The position numbers were made by a program, and so were the translations under genes. Positions 25,518 through 34,957 of a stretch of DNA of 64,000 nucleotides are shown here, one piece after another. The first letter of the stretch is position 1. Every line of letters starts with the position of its first letter. The stretch is from Methyloligella halotolerans (GTDB lineage Bacteria > Pseudomonadota > Alphaproteobacteria > Rhizobiales > Methyloligellaceae). The notes beneath the pieces are model-generated. The model was not told where the DNA came from and made no database searches. It saw only the letters and a list, made by a program, of their open reading frames with translations. The stretch lies in the NCBI RefSeq assembly GCF_001708935.1, contig NZ_MASI01000005.1:124001-188000 (forward strand), written 5' to 3'.

Positions 25518-26300
25518 ATGGTCACCCCCGAGAATGCCATGCTGACCGCCGGTCCACTGCAAGATGCGGAAGGGCTCACCCACGGCTTCTTCACCCGTCA
25601 GGGTGGCGTTTCCGGGGGCATATACGAATCGCTCAATTGCGGTGTCGGATCCAAGGACGATCCCGCAAACGCCACCCAGAACCGGGCGCTCGTGGCCGCA
25701 GCCCTCGGTGTCGCCCCGGACAGGCTCATCACGCCCTATCAGATCCACAGCGCCACGGCGGTCGTCGCCGAAAGGCCCTGGGAGGGCGATGCGCCCCAGG
25801 CAGACGCCATCGTCACGAAAATGCCGGGCCTCGCGGTCGGAATCCTGACCGCCGATTGCGCGCCCGTGCTGTTCGCCGACCCGGAGGCCAAGGTGGTCGC
25901 TGCCGCCCATGCAGGCTGGCGCGGCGCCGTCTCGGGCATCGTGGAGAGCACCGTGGAGGCCATGCGCGGCCTCGGCGCCACCCCCGAAAACATCGTGGCC
26001 GCCATCGGCCCGGCCATTTCCCTCAGCGTCTACGAAGTCGGCCAGGACTTTAAGGACAGCGTTCTCAAGGACGACTCGGACGCTGCCCCCTACTTCGAAA
26101 CCGACGAGAGCACCGGCGAGCCCCATTTCGATCTTTCCGGATACGTCGCGGACCGATGCGCCCGTGCAGGCATCGAAAATGTCACGGAGATCGGTCTATG
26201 CACCTATTGCGACGAGGCCCGCTTCTTCAGCTACCGCCGCTCTCAGCATTGGGGCGAGGAGGATTACGGCCGGCAAATCGCTGCTATCGTGCTGTCTTGA
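25518..26300 (+). CDS. pgeF: Purine nucleoside phosphorylase/laccase-domain protein (YfiH family)
   Basis: A 260-residue protein of the family formerly called multicopper polyphenol oxidases. Members act as zinc-dependent adenosine or peptidoglycan-precursor proofreading enzymes (PgeF). Zinc and active-site blocks: QIHSATAVV (His), LTADCAPVLFAD (Cys), AAAHAGWRGAVSGI (His) and the C-terminal CTYCDEARFFSYRRSQ. ATG 25518; an internal ATG at 25539 is possible. It follows midA closely. Confidence 0.93.
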   Translation: MVTPENAMLTAGPLQDAEGLTHGFFTRQGGVSGGIYESLNCGVGSKDDPANATQNRALVAAALGVAPDRLITPYQIHSATAVVAERPWEGDAPQADAIVTKMPGLAVGILTADCAPVLFADPEAKVVAAAHAGWRGAVSGIVESTVEAMRGLGATPENIVAAIGPAISLSVYEVGQDFKDSVLKDDSDAAPYFETDESTGEPHFDLSGYVADRCARAGIENVTEIGLCTYCDEARFFSYRRSQHWGEEDYGRQIAAIVLS

Positions 26301-26470
26301 GCGCTGCGTTCACCATGTTTGCAAACCGTAGTGGGGAACCTTGCCGACCGTCTGGACGCGACGGGTCCGTGGCGGTTAAACTCTTGTTAAGTATACAGGG
26401 TTGGGGCGCTGTTTAAGCTAAGTCATTGATGCGCTTAGGCGCCCTGCGGCCAACAGAGGGAGTAGATTTG

Positions 26471-27535
26471 TTGGACGCGGTCATCAAGCCCGTGTTTGCG
26501 GCACTTCGTGACATCGCGCAGAGCCGCCTCATGGGAGCTTTGATAATCGTCCTAGCGGCGGTCAGCCTAACCGGCTGCACGGGTGGCGGGAGTGTTCCGT
26601 TCGGATCCACGCTCTTCGCCCCGAAGGTCTATGCGCTTTCCCCCATCGTGGGCGCACCATCGGAAATCACCGAGCAGATGACCCAGGCCCTGGTCCAGCA
26701 AGGCCAGGCCAACGGCGTCACCATCGTTCCCAACGGCCAGGACGCACCGCTCACCATTCGCGGCTATCTGGTCGCCAGCCGGGAGCGGCGCGGCGCGACC
26801 ATCTCCTATATCTGGGACGTCAACGATGCCGGCGGCAAACGCGTGAACCGTGTGGCGGGCGAGCAGCAGGTGCCCCGCCCGCGCAGCGATCCGTGGAGCG
26901 GCGTCGGCGCGACCGAGCTCAATCAGATCGCCGCGAAGACCATTGCCGGCCTGTCGGGTCGCGGTGGAGGCGCCTCCGCGCCACCCGCGACGGCATCGGC
27001 CCCGAGGTCGGGCACACCCGCACCCTCAGCTTCCGGCGGCAGCTCCTCCAGCGGTGGCGGCGGATTCAATAGCTTCCTCAATCGAAACTTCGGCGGCGGC
27101 TCGTCCGGCTCCGGTGCGACTGCGGCGGCAACGCGCGCAGCTGCACCCGCAGCGGCCGCAACGGCGGCAGCAACCGGTCCGGTCACCACCCTTGTCGCGC
27201 CGGTTCAGGGCGCCCCCGGCGATGGCCAGACCTCCCTCGCCCGGGCAATGCAGAAGAAGCTCGCGGCCGACGGGGTAAAGCTCGCCAGGGCGCGGGGCGC
27301 CAACGTCTATACCGTTCAGGGCAAGGTGTCGGTCACCAATGCCAGCGGCAACCGCGAGACCGTTCGCATCGACTGGACAGTGCTCGACCCCTCGGGCAAA
27401 CGCGTCGGCACGGTGTCCCAGCAGAACACCATCGGAAAAGGGTCGCTCAACGGCCCCTGGGGCGCCATCGCAGACGCCGCCGCCGGCGCTGCTGCCGACG
27501 GCATCGTCGATCTGCTTCCGAAGCAGCGCGGCTAA
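26471..27535 (+). CDS. Lipoprotein with Gly/Ser/Ala-rich linker
   Basis: A protein of about 354 residues, probably acylated: hydrophobic LMGALIIVLAAVSLTGC with a lipobox (LTGC). Two domains of about 100 residues each (ITIVPNG-type segment about 60-160; LARAMQKKLAADG to the end) flank a low-complexity Ser/Gly/Ala/Thr linker of about 110 residues. Start is uncertain: TTG 26471 follows AGAGGGAG by 8 bases and puts the lipobox near residue 36; ATG 26429 makes the leader too long and ATG 26531 lacks a ribosome site. Found before prs as in many Hyphomicrobiales. Function unknown. Confidence 0.75.
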   Translation: MDAVIKPVFAALRDIAQSRLMGALIIVLAAVSLTGCTGGGSVPFGSTLFAPKVYALSPIVGAPSEITEQMTQALVQQGQANGVTIVPNGQDAPLTIRGYLVASRERRGATISYIWDVNDAGGKRVNRVAGEQQVPRPRSDPWSGVGATELNQIAAKTIAGLSGRGGGASAPPATASAPRSGTPAPSASGGSSSSGGGGFNSFLNRNFGGGSSGSGATAAATRAAAPAAAATAAATGPVTTLVAPVQGAPGDGQTSLARAMQKKLAADGVKLARARGANVYTVQGKVSVTNASGNRETVRIDWTVLDPSGKRVGTVSQQNTIGKGSLNGPWGAIADAAAGAAADGIVDLLPKQRG

Positions 27536-27646
27536 CCAGTTCTCCCCAATTTACCAATCGGACACATTGGGCAGTTTACAGCCCTCGCGGGCCCTTGTTA
27601 AAAGCGCGCCACTCGACACCCCCTCGGCCCTTGGGAGCGGTGAACA

Positions 27647-28579
27647 ATGAAATTGGTTGCAGGCAACAGCAACCGCCCTCTCGCTGAGGCGATCGCAAGC
27701 TATCTCGACACCCCTCTGACCAAGTGCATCGTGCGGCGCTTCGCCGACATGGAAATCTTCGTCGAGGTGCAGGAGAACGTCCGCGGCGAGGACGTCTTCG
27801 TCATCCAGTCGACCTCCGCGCCGGCGAACGATCACCTGATGGAGCTGTTGATCATCATCGATGCGCTCCGCCGTGCATCGGCCCGCCGCATCACTGCGGT
27901 TCTCCCCTATTTCGGCTATGCCCGCCAGGACCGGAAGCCCGGCCCGCGTACCCCGATCTCGGCCAAGCTGGTCGCCAACATGATCGTCCGCGCCGGTGCG
28001 GACCGCGTCCTGACCCTCGATCTCCATGCCGGTCAGATCCAGGGCTATTTCGATATTCCGACCGACAATCTCTTCGCCGCTCCAGTGATGGTGCAGGACA
28101 TCCGCGAGACCTTCGACGTCAACAATCTCATGGTCGTTTCGCCGGACGTCGGCGGTGTGGTCCGCGCCCGCGGTCTCGCGAAGCGCATCGATGCGCCGCT
28201 GTCCATCGTCGACAAGCGTCGCGAGAACCCGGGCGAATCCGAGGTCATGAACGTCATCGGCGACGTCTCCGGCCGCAACTGCATCCTGGTCGACGACATC
28301 GTCGATTCCGGCGGCACGCTGATCAATGCCGCCGACGCGCTTCTGGAAAAGGGCGCCACCAGCGTCACCGCCTATATCACCCATGGCGTCTTGTCGGGCG
28401 GGGCCGTGTCCCGGGTCATCGGGTCCAAGCTGAAGGAGCTGGTGCTCACCGACTCCATCCAGCCCACCGAGGCCGTGAAGAACGCCCACAATATCCGCAT
28501 CCTCCAGATCGCCCCGCTCCTGGGCGAAGCGGTCGCACGGACCGCGGACGAGAAGTCGGTCTCCAGCCTCTTCTATTGA
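27647..28579 (+). CDS. prs: Ribose-phosphate pyrophosphokinase
   Basis: A 310-residue enzyme making PRPP from ribose 5-phosphate and ATP for nucleotide, His and Trp synthesis; PRPP is also used by apt (45861). Motifs: flexible ATP loop [23 protein letters not shown], the metal site [13 protein letters not shown] (the family signature) and the PRPP loop [22 protein letters not shown] precedes ATG 27647. Full length. Confidence 0.98.
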   Translation: MKLVAGNSNRPLAEAIASYLDTPLTKCIVRRFADMEIFVEVQENVRGEDVFVIQSTSAPANDHLMELLIIIDALRRASARRITAVLPYFGYARQDRKPGPRTPISAKLVANMIVRAGADRVLTLDLHAGQIQGYFDIPTDNLFAAPVMVQDIRETFDVNNLMVVSPDVGGVVRARGLAKRIDAPLSIVDKRRENPGESEVMNVIGDVSGRNCILVDDIVDSGGTLINAADALLEKGATSVTAYITHGVLSGGAVSRVIGSKLKELVLTDSIQPTEAVKNAHNIRILQIAPLLGEAVARTADEKSVSSLFY

Positions 28580-28770
28580 TCTTGCCGCGCTCCTTCCCGG
28601 GGCGCCTCGCTAGCGCTGGCAACCTCCGTGACAGCCCGTCGCCCCCCATCTGCGCGACTTTTCGGTCTCCTCCCGGAACCCACCCCCTCATAAGGCGCGT
28701 TATCGCAAGGCGCATCTCACTGCGCGGTCATACTTAATGCATTGCGTTTGCCAACGAGGAGGAGTTCCCC

Positions 28771-29205
28771 ATGCATGTGACGCTGAAGCACGCCCAACAA
28801 GCCATAGATGCGGCTCGCAAGAAGGCCGAGGAGCTCGATCTCAAGATGTGCATCGCCGTCGTCGATTCCGGCGGCAACCTTAAGGCGTTCGAGCGTATGG
28901 ACGACGCTTGGGTCGGCAGCATCGACATTGCCTTCAAGAAGGCGAAGACCGCCTGCTTCTTCGGCATGGCGACCGGCGAGCTCGGAAAGCTGTCCCAGCC
29001 TGGCGAGCCGCTCTACGGTATCGAAGTTTCCAACGATGGCCTCGTCACCTTCCCCGGCGGCGTGCCCATCGTCGATGACGAGGGCTATCTCGTCGGCGCC
29101 GTCGGTGCCAGCGGCAGCACCGTCGACAACGACCACAAGGTGGCCGAGGCGGCTGTGAAGGTTCTCGGCGTCACCGAGCTGCCCGAGCACCCCTGGCGCA
29201 CATAG
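28771..29205 (+). CDS. GlcG/HbpS family heme-binding-type protein
   Basis: A 144-residue soluble protein of the GlcG/HbpS (DUF336) family, whose members bind heme or small organic cofactors or sit in glycolate and diol operons. Blocks: [20 protein letters not shown] start region, [39 protein letters not shown]. There is no signal peptide, so it should be cytoplasmic. GAGGAGG 8 bases before ATG 28771 is an unusually strong ribosome site, suggesting high expression. Stand-alone. Confidence 0.9.
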   Translation: MHVTLKHAQQAIDAARKKAEELDLKMCIAVVDSGGNLKAFERMDDAWVGSIDIAFKKAKTACFFGMATGELGKLSQPGEPLYGIEVSNDGLVTFPGGVPIVDDEGYLVGAVGASGSTVDNDHKVAEAAVKVLGVTELPEHPWRT

Positions 29206-29256
29206 CCAGAGGCGCGGTCGGCTGGACCATCTCAGAGAAAAGTTTTGGGAGCGGGA

Positions 29257-30339
29257 TTACGCCGCGGCCGATGTGTCGTGGGCGTCCCGCTCCTGGAACG
29301 ACACGAGCACCCGTGTACCCCGATCCTTGGGCGCATACTCGACGCTAGCGCCGAGCTTCTGGGCCATGGCCCTGACGATCTTCTGGCCGAGCCCGGTGGA
29401 GGTCTGGGGGGTCTCGCCCGACCAGCCGACGCCGTCGTCCTCTACCGACAGAACGATCAATCCGTCGGGAGTTCGGCTCAAGCCGATGCGAATCGGCCCG
29501 TTCGAGTCCGGGTAGGCGTATTTCCAAGCATTGATGATCAGCTCGTTCACGATGACGCCGAGCGCCACCGCACGATCCGGATCGAGATACAGAGGTGCGG
29601 CTTGGAAGCTTAGCTGAGAGAGCCCCTCGTCCTCGGCCGACCGCCGCAGATCCTCCACAAGTTCCCGGAGATACTGGTCGACGGCGACGGACTCCACGCC
29701 TTCGGACGTGTAGAGCCGTTTATGCACCTCTGCCACGGCCAGCACGCGTGCAACCGCATTCTTGAGGGTCTCGCGCGTCTCCTCGCTATCGGAGTTGGCC
29801 GCCTGGATCTGCAGCATCGAGGCGATGAGCTGCAGACTGTTGGACACCCGGTGATTGACTTCTCGCAGCAGCACCGCCCGCTCCGACGCAAGAGCCTCGA
29901 ACCGGTCGCGCGCCTCGCGCACTTCCTGTTCCGCCGCCTCCTTGGCCTGACGCATGGCATGGGCGGCGATCGCGCTCTCCACCGCCACCTTGATCAGAAC
30001 GATGAAGTGGCCTTCGACGTCCTTTACGACGTAGTCGGCGGCGCCGGCCTTGAGCGCCGCGACGGCGATCCGGCTCTCGGCGGCAGCGGTGACGAAAACG
30101 ACCGGCAAATGGGAGATCGTCGAGCGGATGTGCTCCAGGGTCTCCAGCCCGTCCATGCCGGGCATCAGGTGATCCAGAGCCACGGCATCGAAGCTGTGCT
30201 CCTTGAGCTTCGCGATGCCGCTCTCGCCGTCGGGCTCCGTATGAACTTCGCAGCCTTGCCGTTCCAGCTCGCGCTGCACCAGCCGGCGCAAGCCGGGATC
30301 GTCGTCGATATAAAGGATGCGCAGTCGCTCTTCGCCCAT
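29257..30339 (-). CDS. Hybrid receiver-HisKA_2 histidine kinase
   Basis: A 360-residue cytoplasmic protein with an N-terminal receiver domain (ILYIDDDPG; phospho-acceptor Asp56 in VALDHLMPG; KD at about 106) joined by a coiled coil (about 125-160) to a HisKA_2 phospho-acceptor domain (LLREVNHRVSNSLQLIAS, His163) and a HATPase domain (NELIINAWKYAY, VEDDGVGW, TGLGQKIVR). It has no transmembrane or PAS sensor; input is presumably phosphotransfer to the receiver from the CHASE3 kinase encoded upstream. Two bases separate it from the stop of the single-domain regulator gene, so the three genes form an operon. Confidence 0.92.
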   Translation of the reverse strand: MGEERLRILYIDDDPGLRRLVQRELERQGCEVHTEPDGESGIAKLKEHSFDAVALDHLMPGMDGLETLEHIRSTISHLPVVFVTAAAESRIAVAALKAGAADYVVKDVEGHFIVLIKVAVESAIAAHAMRQAKEAAEQEVREARDRFEALASERAVLLREVNHRVSNSLQLIASMLQIQAANSDSEETRETLKNAVARVLAVAEVHKRLYTSEGVESVAVDQYLRELVEDLRRSAEDEGLSQLSFQAAPLYLDPDRAVALGVIVNELIINAWKYAYPDSNGPIRIGLSRTPDGLIVLSVEDDGVGWSGETPQTSTGLGQKIVRAMAQKLGASVEYAPKDRGTRVLVSFQERDAHDTSAAA

Positions 30340-30340
30340 C

Positions 30341-30778
30341 TTACTCCGCCGGCGGCACCTGAATCACCGAGAAGAACAGCCCCAACTGCCGGATGGCGTT
30401 GGCAAAACTCTCGTAGTTGACCGGCTTCGTAATGTAGACATTGCAGCCGAGGTCATAGCAGCGCTGGATCTCCACCTCATCGTCGGTAGTCGTCAACACG
30501 ATGACGGGCGAGCGCTTGAGGTGCTCATTCTCCTTAATCTGCTTAAGGATGTCGATACCGCTCATATCGGGGAGATTGAGATCGAGAAGGACGAGATACG
30601 CCTTCCCTTTGCTGCTGAGACCCGACCCATCGGCGCCGAACATGTATTTCATGGCGTCCGAGCCGTTCTGGAAGGGCAGAATCTCGTTATTCACGCCAGC
30701 CCGCCTGATGTTCTTTTCGATCAGGCGACCGTGGCCTTCATCGTCCTCGATCATGATGATGGTCACCGGCTGTGTCAT
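30341..30778 (-). CDS. Single-domain response regulator (Rcp1-like)
   Basis: A 145-residue stand-alone receiver. Acidic pocket IMIEDDEGH, phospho-acceptor Asp66 in VLLDLNLPDMSG, switch residues VLTTTDDEVE and Lys in YITKPVNYE. Its form resembles Rcp1-type regulators that pair with phytochrome or CHASE3 kinases. The start overlaps the stop of the kinase gene upstream by four bases. It probably shuttles phosphate between the CHASE3 kinase and the hybrid kinase downstream. Confidence 0.94.
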   Translation of the reverse strand: MTQPVTIIMIEDDEGHGRLIEKNIRRAGVNNEILPFQNGSDAMKYMFGADGSGLSSKGKAYLVLLDLNLPDMSGIDILKQIKENEHLKRSPVIVLTTTDDEVEIQRCYDLGCNVYITKPVNYESFANAIRQLGLFFSVIQVPPAE

Positions 30779-32309
30779 TCTGCCGTCCTTTCGCTTTTCG
30801 GAAGCTTCTTGGGCAAGGTCACGGTGAACATGCTCCCCTCCCCAAAGACTGATTCGACCTTCATGTCGCCGCCCATCCGGCGGACCAGTGTCCGCACATG
30901 GGCGAGGCCGATCCCCTCGCCTTGCGTATCCTGGGCGCCGGACCGGCGGAACAACTCGAAGATCCGCTGGAAATCTTTCTCTTCGATCCCGCGGCCGTTG
31001 TCACGCACCTCGTAGATCACCTGCAGCGGGGTCTCGCGACCGGAGATCTCGATAACGCCCGGCACGCCGGTCCGCAAATATTTCAGCGCGTTATCGAGAA
31101 GATTGGAGAAGATCTGCTCAAGGGCCAACCGGTCGCTGTAGAGGTCTGGCAACGACTCCACCTTGAATTCCGCCTCGGCCTCGCTCGCCTGATGCGCGAC
31201 CGTGCCCGTGAGTTCCTCCACCATCTCGCTCATGTCGATGAATTCGGGCTTGAACGCCCTGCGCCCCTGCCGCGACAGGGTCAGCACGGCGCTGATCAGC
31301 TTGTCCATCTTGCTGATCGAGTTCTTGATGAACTGAAGCGCCTCGTCGAAATCCGTGTAGAGCTCGTCCTCGGTCGCTGTTCGGATTCCTCGGCATCCTC
31401 GGTCTCGGCTTCCGTCTCATTGCGGATATTCTGGTTCCCACGCAGCGTCGCCATCTGCATGAAGATCTGGTCGCGCAGCGTCTCCAGCTCGCTGGTGAAT
31501 CCCATGATGTTCACCAAAGGCGACCGCAGATCGTGACTGACGATATAGGCGAAACGCTGGACTTCCTCATTGGCGGCGATGAGATCCCGCGACCTGTCGG
31601 CGACCATAGCCTCGAGATTCTCGTTCGTGTCCATCAGCTCTTGCTGGGCCTCGTCGCGCTCCCGGTCGGCGCGGCGGAGCGCCATGAGCGCCATGAGCCC
31701 TAAGAGCAGGATGAAGACGCCGCCGATCCCCATCAGGACGAACATGCCCATGTAGGACTGATGCGCCTCGGTGCCCCGCTCCCTGTAGAGCGTCGCCTCC
31801 TCGCCCAACATCTCTCGCGCCACCGCGTTGATGCGGATCATGGCATCGCGGCTTTCAGTACGGCGCACGATCTCGTTGGCAGCCTCGACGCGATCCTGCT
31901 GGCGCAGCTCGATCGCGGCCCGGAAATCCGCTAGCCGGCGTTCGATGAGGGGCCGGATGACGGCCAGCCGCTTGAGTTGCGACTGGTTGTCGGAAACGAG
32001 CTCGGCAAGCGCGTGCAACTGTTTCGTCACCGCATTGGAGGCCTGGGCGTATTCCGTCAGAAACGCATCCTGCTCGGTGATCAGGAAACCGCGCTCGGCG
32101 CTCTCCGAGAGGCGGAGAGCCAGCAGCAGATCGCTGATCTCACCCTCGACAGCCAGGGTATGCGCGACGCGCTCCGCGCTTCGCTGGGACTGGTAGGCGA
32201 AGAACGCCGCAAAGATGCTCACCACGACCATGAGCGCGAAGCCGATGCCGAGCAGCACGGCTGGCGGAATGCGTCTTAACCTCCTCGACAATCTCACAGC
32301 GCTTCGCAT
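30775..32309 (-). CDS. CHASE3-domain sensor histidine kinase (frameshifted here)
   Basis: Two overlapping frames encode one kinase of about 511 residues if a single base is added near 31380 (likely AA to AAA). N-terminal part: basic start, TM1 about 15-38, a helical CHASE3 periplasmic domain (AERGFLITEQDAFLTEY is its hallmark), TM2 about 184-208, a coiled coil, then phospho-acceptor RFAYIVSHDLRSPLVN. Beyond the break follow the rest of the dimerisation helix (ISKMDKLISAVLTLSRQGRR) and the ATPase domain (NLLDNALKYL, VRDNGRGI, GEGIGLAHVRTLV). First gene of the three-gene sensory operon. Confidence 0.9.
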
Positions 32310-32360
32310 CCTTTCGGGAATGTGGTTGAGGTTGAGCGGAATGCTCCGGAAACGCGCGGT

Positions 32361-33584
32361 CTACCGATAAACCAAATCGTGGGGCAACGCATTCACGTCT
32401 CGGGACCCCGTCAGCGCCATGCCCACGTCGAGCTCGTCGGCGAGAAGCTGCAACGCCGTCTGGACGCCCCGCTGTCCATACGCCGCGAGCCCGTAGAGAT
32501 ACGCACGGCCGATAAAGCAGCCTTGCGCGCCCATTCCGAGCGCCTTGAGGACGTCGAGCCCCGTGCGGATGCCGCCGTCGAAATAGAGCGCGACGTCGTC
32601 TCCGACAGCGTCCCGCACGGCCGGAAAAGCGCTCGCGGTCGAAGGCGCGCTGTCGAGCTGCCGTCCGCCGTGGTTGGAGACCAGGATGGCATCGGCCCCA
32701 AGATCCCGGGCGATCTTCGCATCCTCGGCATCCAAGACGCCCTTCACGATGAGCTGCCCTGGCCAGTTCTCACGCACCCATTCCAAATCTGCTTGGTGGA
32801 ACGAGCCGGTGTAGTTGCGCGCGGCCCAGTCTGAGACGTCGGCGAGCTCGGACGAGCCGGGCGCATACTCCGCCAGCGTGCCCAGGGTCCGCCGCGGGCT
32901 GGTGAGCCAGCGCAGCAACCAGCCTGGCCGCTTGGTCATGTGATAGGCAAGCTTTGGCCGCACCTTGAGCGGCACGGTGAGCCCATTGTCGAGATCCCGG
33001 TTTCGCCGCCCCTGGATATGGGCATCCATGGTCAGCACGAGGGTCTTGCAGCCGGCCTTTCGGGCCCGCTCCAGAAGCGAGGCGTTAACCCCCTGGTCCC
33101 GGAACATGTAGAGCTGGAAAATGAACGGCGTGCTCGCCGCCGACGCCACGTCCTCCATGGAGCAGATCGAGAACGTGCTGAGGCAGAAGGGCACGCCGAA
33201 AGCGTGTGCGGCCTTGGCCGCCAGCACTTCGCCCCACGGATGAAGCAGCCCAGAGAACCCGGCGGGGCCGAGCGCGACCGGCATGGTCGCCTGCTGACCC
33301 AGAAAATCAGTACGGAGCTCCCGGCTCGAGACGTCGACCATCACGCGCTGGCGCAGCCTGATATCGGCCAGATCGCGAATATTCGCCTTCAAGGTCAGCT
33401 CGTCATACGAGCCGCCTTCAAGAAAATCGAAGATCCCTTGCGGCAGCCTCCGCTTGGCCGCAAGCCGGAGAAGGCCGGCATGGGGAGCGAGCGGCGCTTC
33501 CACCGCCCCATCGAGTGTCCCCTCGGTCTCGTCCAACGCGGCTTCCGCCGCCCCTGCGTCGGTGTCGGGAGAATATACGCTCAC
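32361..33584 (-). CDS. FMN-dependent alpha-hydroxy-acid dehydrogenase
   Basis: A 407-residue TIM-barrel flavoenzyme of the lactate dehydrogenase (LldD)/glycolate oxidase/mandelate dehydrogenase family. Blocks: DFLEGGSYDELTLKAN, MPVALGPAGFSGLLHPWGE, FQLYMFRDQG, LVLTMDAHIQGRRNRD, KGVLDAEDA and the catalytic His/Arg in VSNHGGRQLDSAPST, then FDGGIRTGLDVLKALGMGA. Substrate cannot be fixed; lactate is common. Start GTG 33584. Divergent from the panE-like gene. Confidence 0.93.
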   Translation of the reverse strand: MSVYSPDTDAGAAEAALDETEGTLDGAVEAPLAPHAGLLRLAAKRRLPQGIFDFLEGGSYDELTLKANIRDLADIRLRQRVMVDVSSRELRTDFLGQQATMPVALGPAGFSGLLHPWGEVLAAKAAHAFGVPFCLSTFSICSMEDVASAASTPFIFQLYMFRDQGVNASLLERARKAGCKTLVLTMDAHIQGRRNRDLDNGLTVPLKVRPKLAYHMTKRPGWLLRWLTSPRRTLGTLAEYAPGSSELADVSDWAARNYTGSFHQADLEWVRENWPGQLIVKGVLDAEDAKIARDLGADAILVSNHGGRQLDSAPSTASAFPAVRDAVGDDVALYFDGGIRTGLDVLKALGMGAQGCFIGRAYLYGLAAYGQRGVQTALQLLADELDVGMALTGSRDVNALPHDLVYR

Positions 33585-33779
33585 GAGATCCTTCTACGTT
33601 TCCAGTTGGCGACTATCGTAGGGGAGTGCTCAAAAGGGCCACGCGAACTGTTTGCGGCGGCTGTGAAACCAGCAACCCCCGCTCAGAGTTCGCCCCAGCA
33701 GCCGATTTTGAGTCATGCCGTCCCAAATCTCGCTTCCGCAACAGATGTTCCGCAGGCAGATATAGCAGATTGCGTGCCA

Positions 33780-34784
33780 ATGATGATTCCGTCCAATCCC
33801 CACATCGCAATCGCCGGCGCCGGCAGCGTCGGCTGCTATATCGGCGGCAGGCTCGCAGCTGCCGGTCGCGACGTCGTGTTTCTCGCCCGCCCGGCCCTGA
33901 ACGATGCGATCGCCGCTCGCGGGCTGACCCTGTCAGATCTGAAGGGCGGCAAGGACGTCACGCTTGCGCCGGAGACATTGGAGGTGACCGATGATCCGGC
34001 CACGGCTCTGGGCAGCGCCGACATCGTCCTGGTGACAGTCAAAAGCGGCGCGACTGCGGCGATTGCGGAGGAGATCGCAACCCACGCCAAGCCCGAAGCC
34101 ATCGTCGTCAGTCTGCAGAACGGCGTTGACAATCCCGAGATCCTGCGCCGCCGCCTTGGGGACGGCCGCACGGTCGTCGCCGGCATGGTGCCCTTCAATA
34201 TCGTCCAGACTCGCGAGCCCGGCGAGCCCGTGTCGTTCCGTCGGGCTACCAGCGGCAAGGTCATGCTCGCCGAAGACACCGCTGCCTTGGCAAAGCTCCT
34301 GGACGTAGCTGGGTCGCCCGCCCGCGAGCAGAAGGACATGCTCGGCCTTCAATGGACCAAGCTCCTTCTCAACCTCAACAACGCCCTGAATGCTCTCGCC
34401 GGCGTTCCCCTCGCCGACGAATTCTCCGATCGCGGCTGGCGGCGCCTCCTGGCAGCCCAGGTGAAGGAAGGACTTGCCGTGCTGAAGGCCGCCGGCATCC
34501 GGCCCGCGCGTTTCGAAGGCATCCATCCGCGCATCGTGGCGAATGTTCTTCCCCTGCCCGATACGGCATTCCGCCTGCTCGCCCGCGGCATGCTCTCCAT
34601 CGATCCGCGCGCCCGCTCCTCCATGTGGGACGACCTGGAGGCACGGAAACCCACGGAGGTGGATTTCATCCAGGGCAAGGTGATGTCGCTTGCTGAAGAG
34701 ACCGGCATCGCCACGCCCGTGATCGAAAGTGTCTATCTCCAGGTCAAGGATGCCGAGGCGCCGGCCACGGCTCGCCCCATTTGA
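33780..34784 (+). CDS. 2-dehydropantoate 2-reductase (PanE/ApbA family)
   Basis: A 334-residue NADPH-dependent ketoacid reductase. The frame is open far upstream, but the gene begins at ATG 33780 (or 33783), just before the Rossmann motif IAIAGAGSVGCYIGGRLAAA. Other marks: VTVKSGAT, SLQNGVDNPEIL, the catalytic Lys in LGLQWTKLLLNLNNALNAL, and SSMWDDLEARKPTEVDFIQG. In pantothenate synthesis it reduces ketopantoate, but paralogues act on other 2-ketoacids, and the neighbouring hydroxy-acid dehydrogenase makes this possible. Confidence 0.9.
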   Translation: MMIPSNPHIAIAGAGSVGCYIGGRLAAAGRDVVFLARPALNDAIAARGLTLSDLKGGKDVTLAPETLEVTDDPATALGSADIVLVTVKSGATAAIAEEIATHAKPEAIVVSLQNGVDNPEILRRRLGDGRTVVAGMVPFNIVQTREPGEPVSFRRATSGKVMLAEDTAALAKLLDVAGSPAREQKDMLGLQWTKLLLNLNNALNALAGVPLADEFSDRGWRRLLAAQVKEGLAVLKAAGIRPARFEGIHPRIVANVLPLPDTAFRLLARGMLSIDPRARSSMWDDLEARKPTEVDFIQGKVMSLAEETGIATPVIESVYLQVKDAEAPATARPI

Positions 34785-34957
34785 CTCCGGCGAACATCCC
34801 GGGCCCGGACAGACGCTGAGAGGCGGCCCGCGCGCCTCCGTCACTCCCGTTTCGCCCCAAATCATGTATAGCCTGCGGCCGAGAGCGTGAGCTGGCGCAC
34901 TGGCGCGAGGCCACATCGCCACCTTGACCGCCGCAGGCTGGCAAGGACGTTCGTCCG

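Noticed and set aside
28580-28770. Riboswitch or sRNA between prs and the GlcG-type gene
   Set aside because: Only weak GC-rich pairing is visible and no known conserved core could be recognised.
32940-33779. N-terminal extension of the PanE gene by 280 codons
   Set aside because: It is opposite the FMN dehydrogenase gene and its sequence is Arg/His-rich noise; PanE family length fits a start at 33780.
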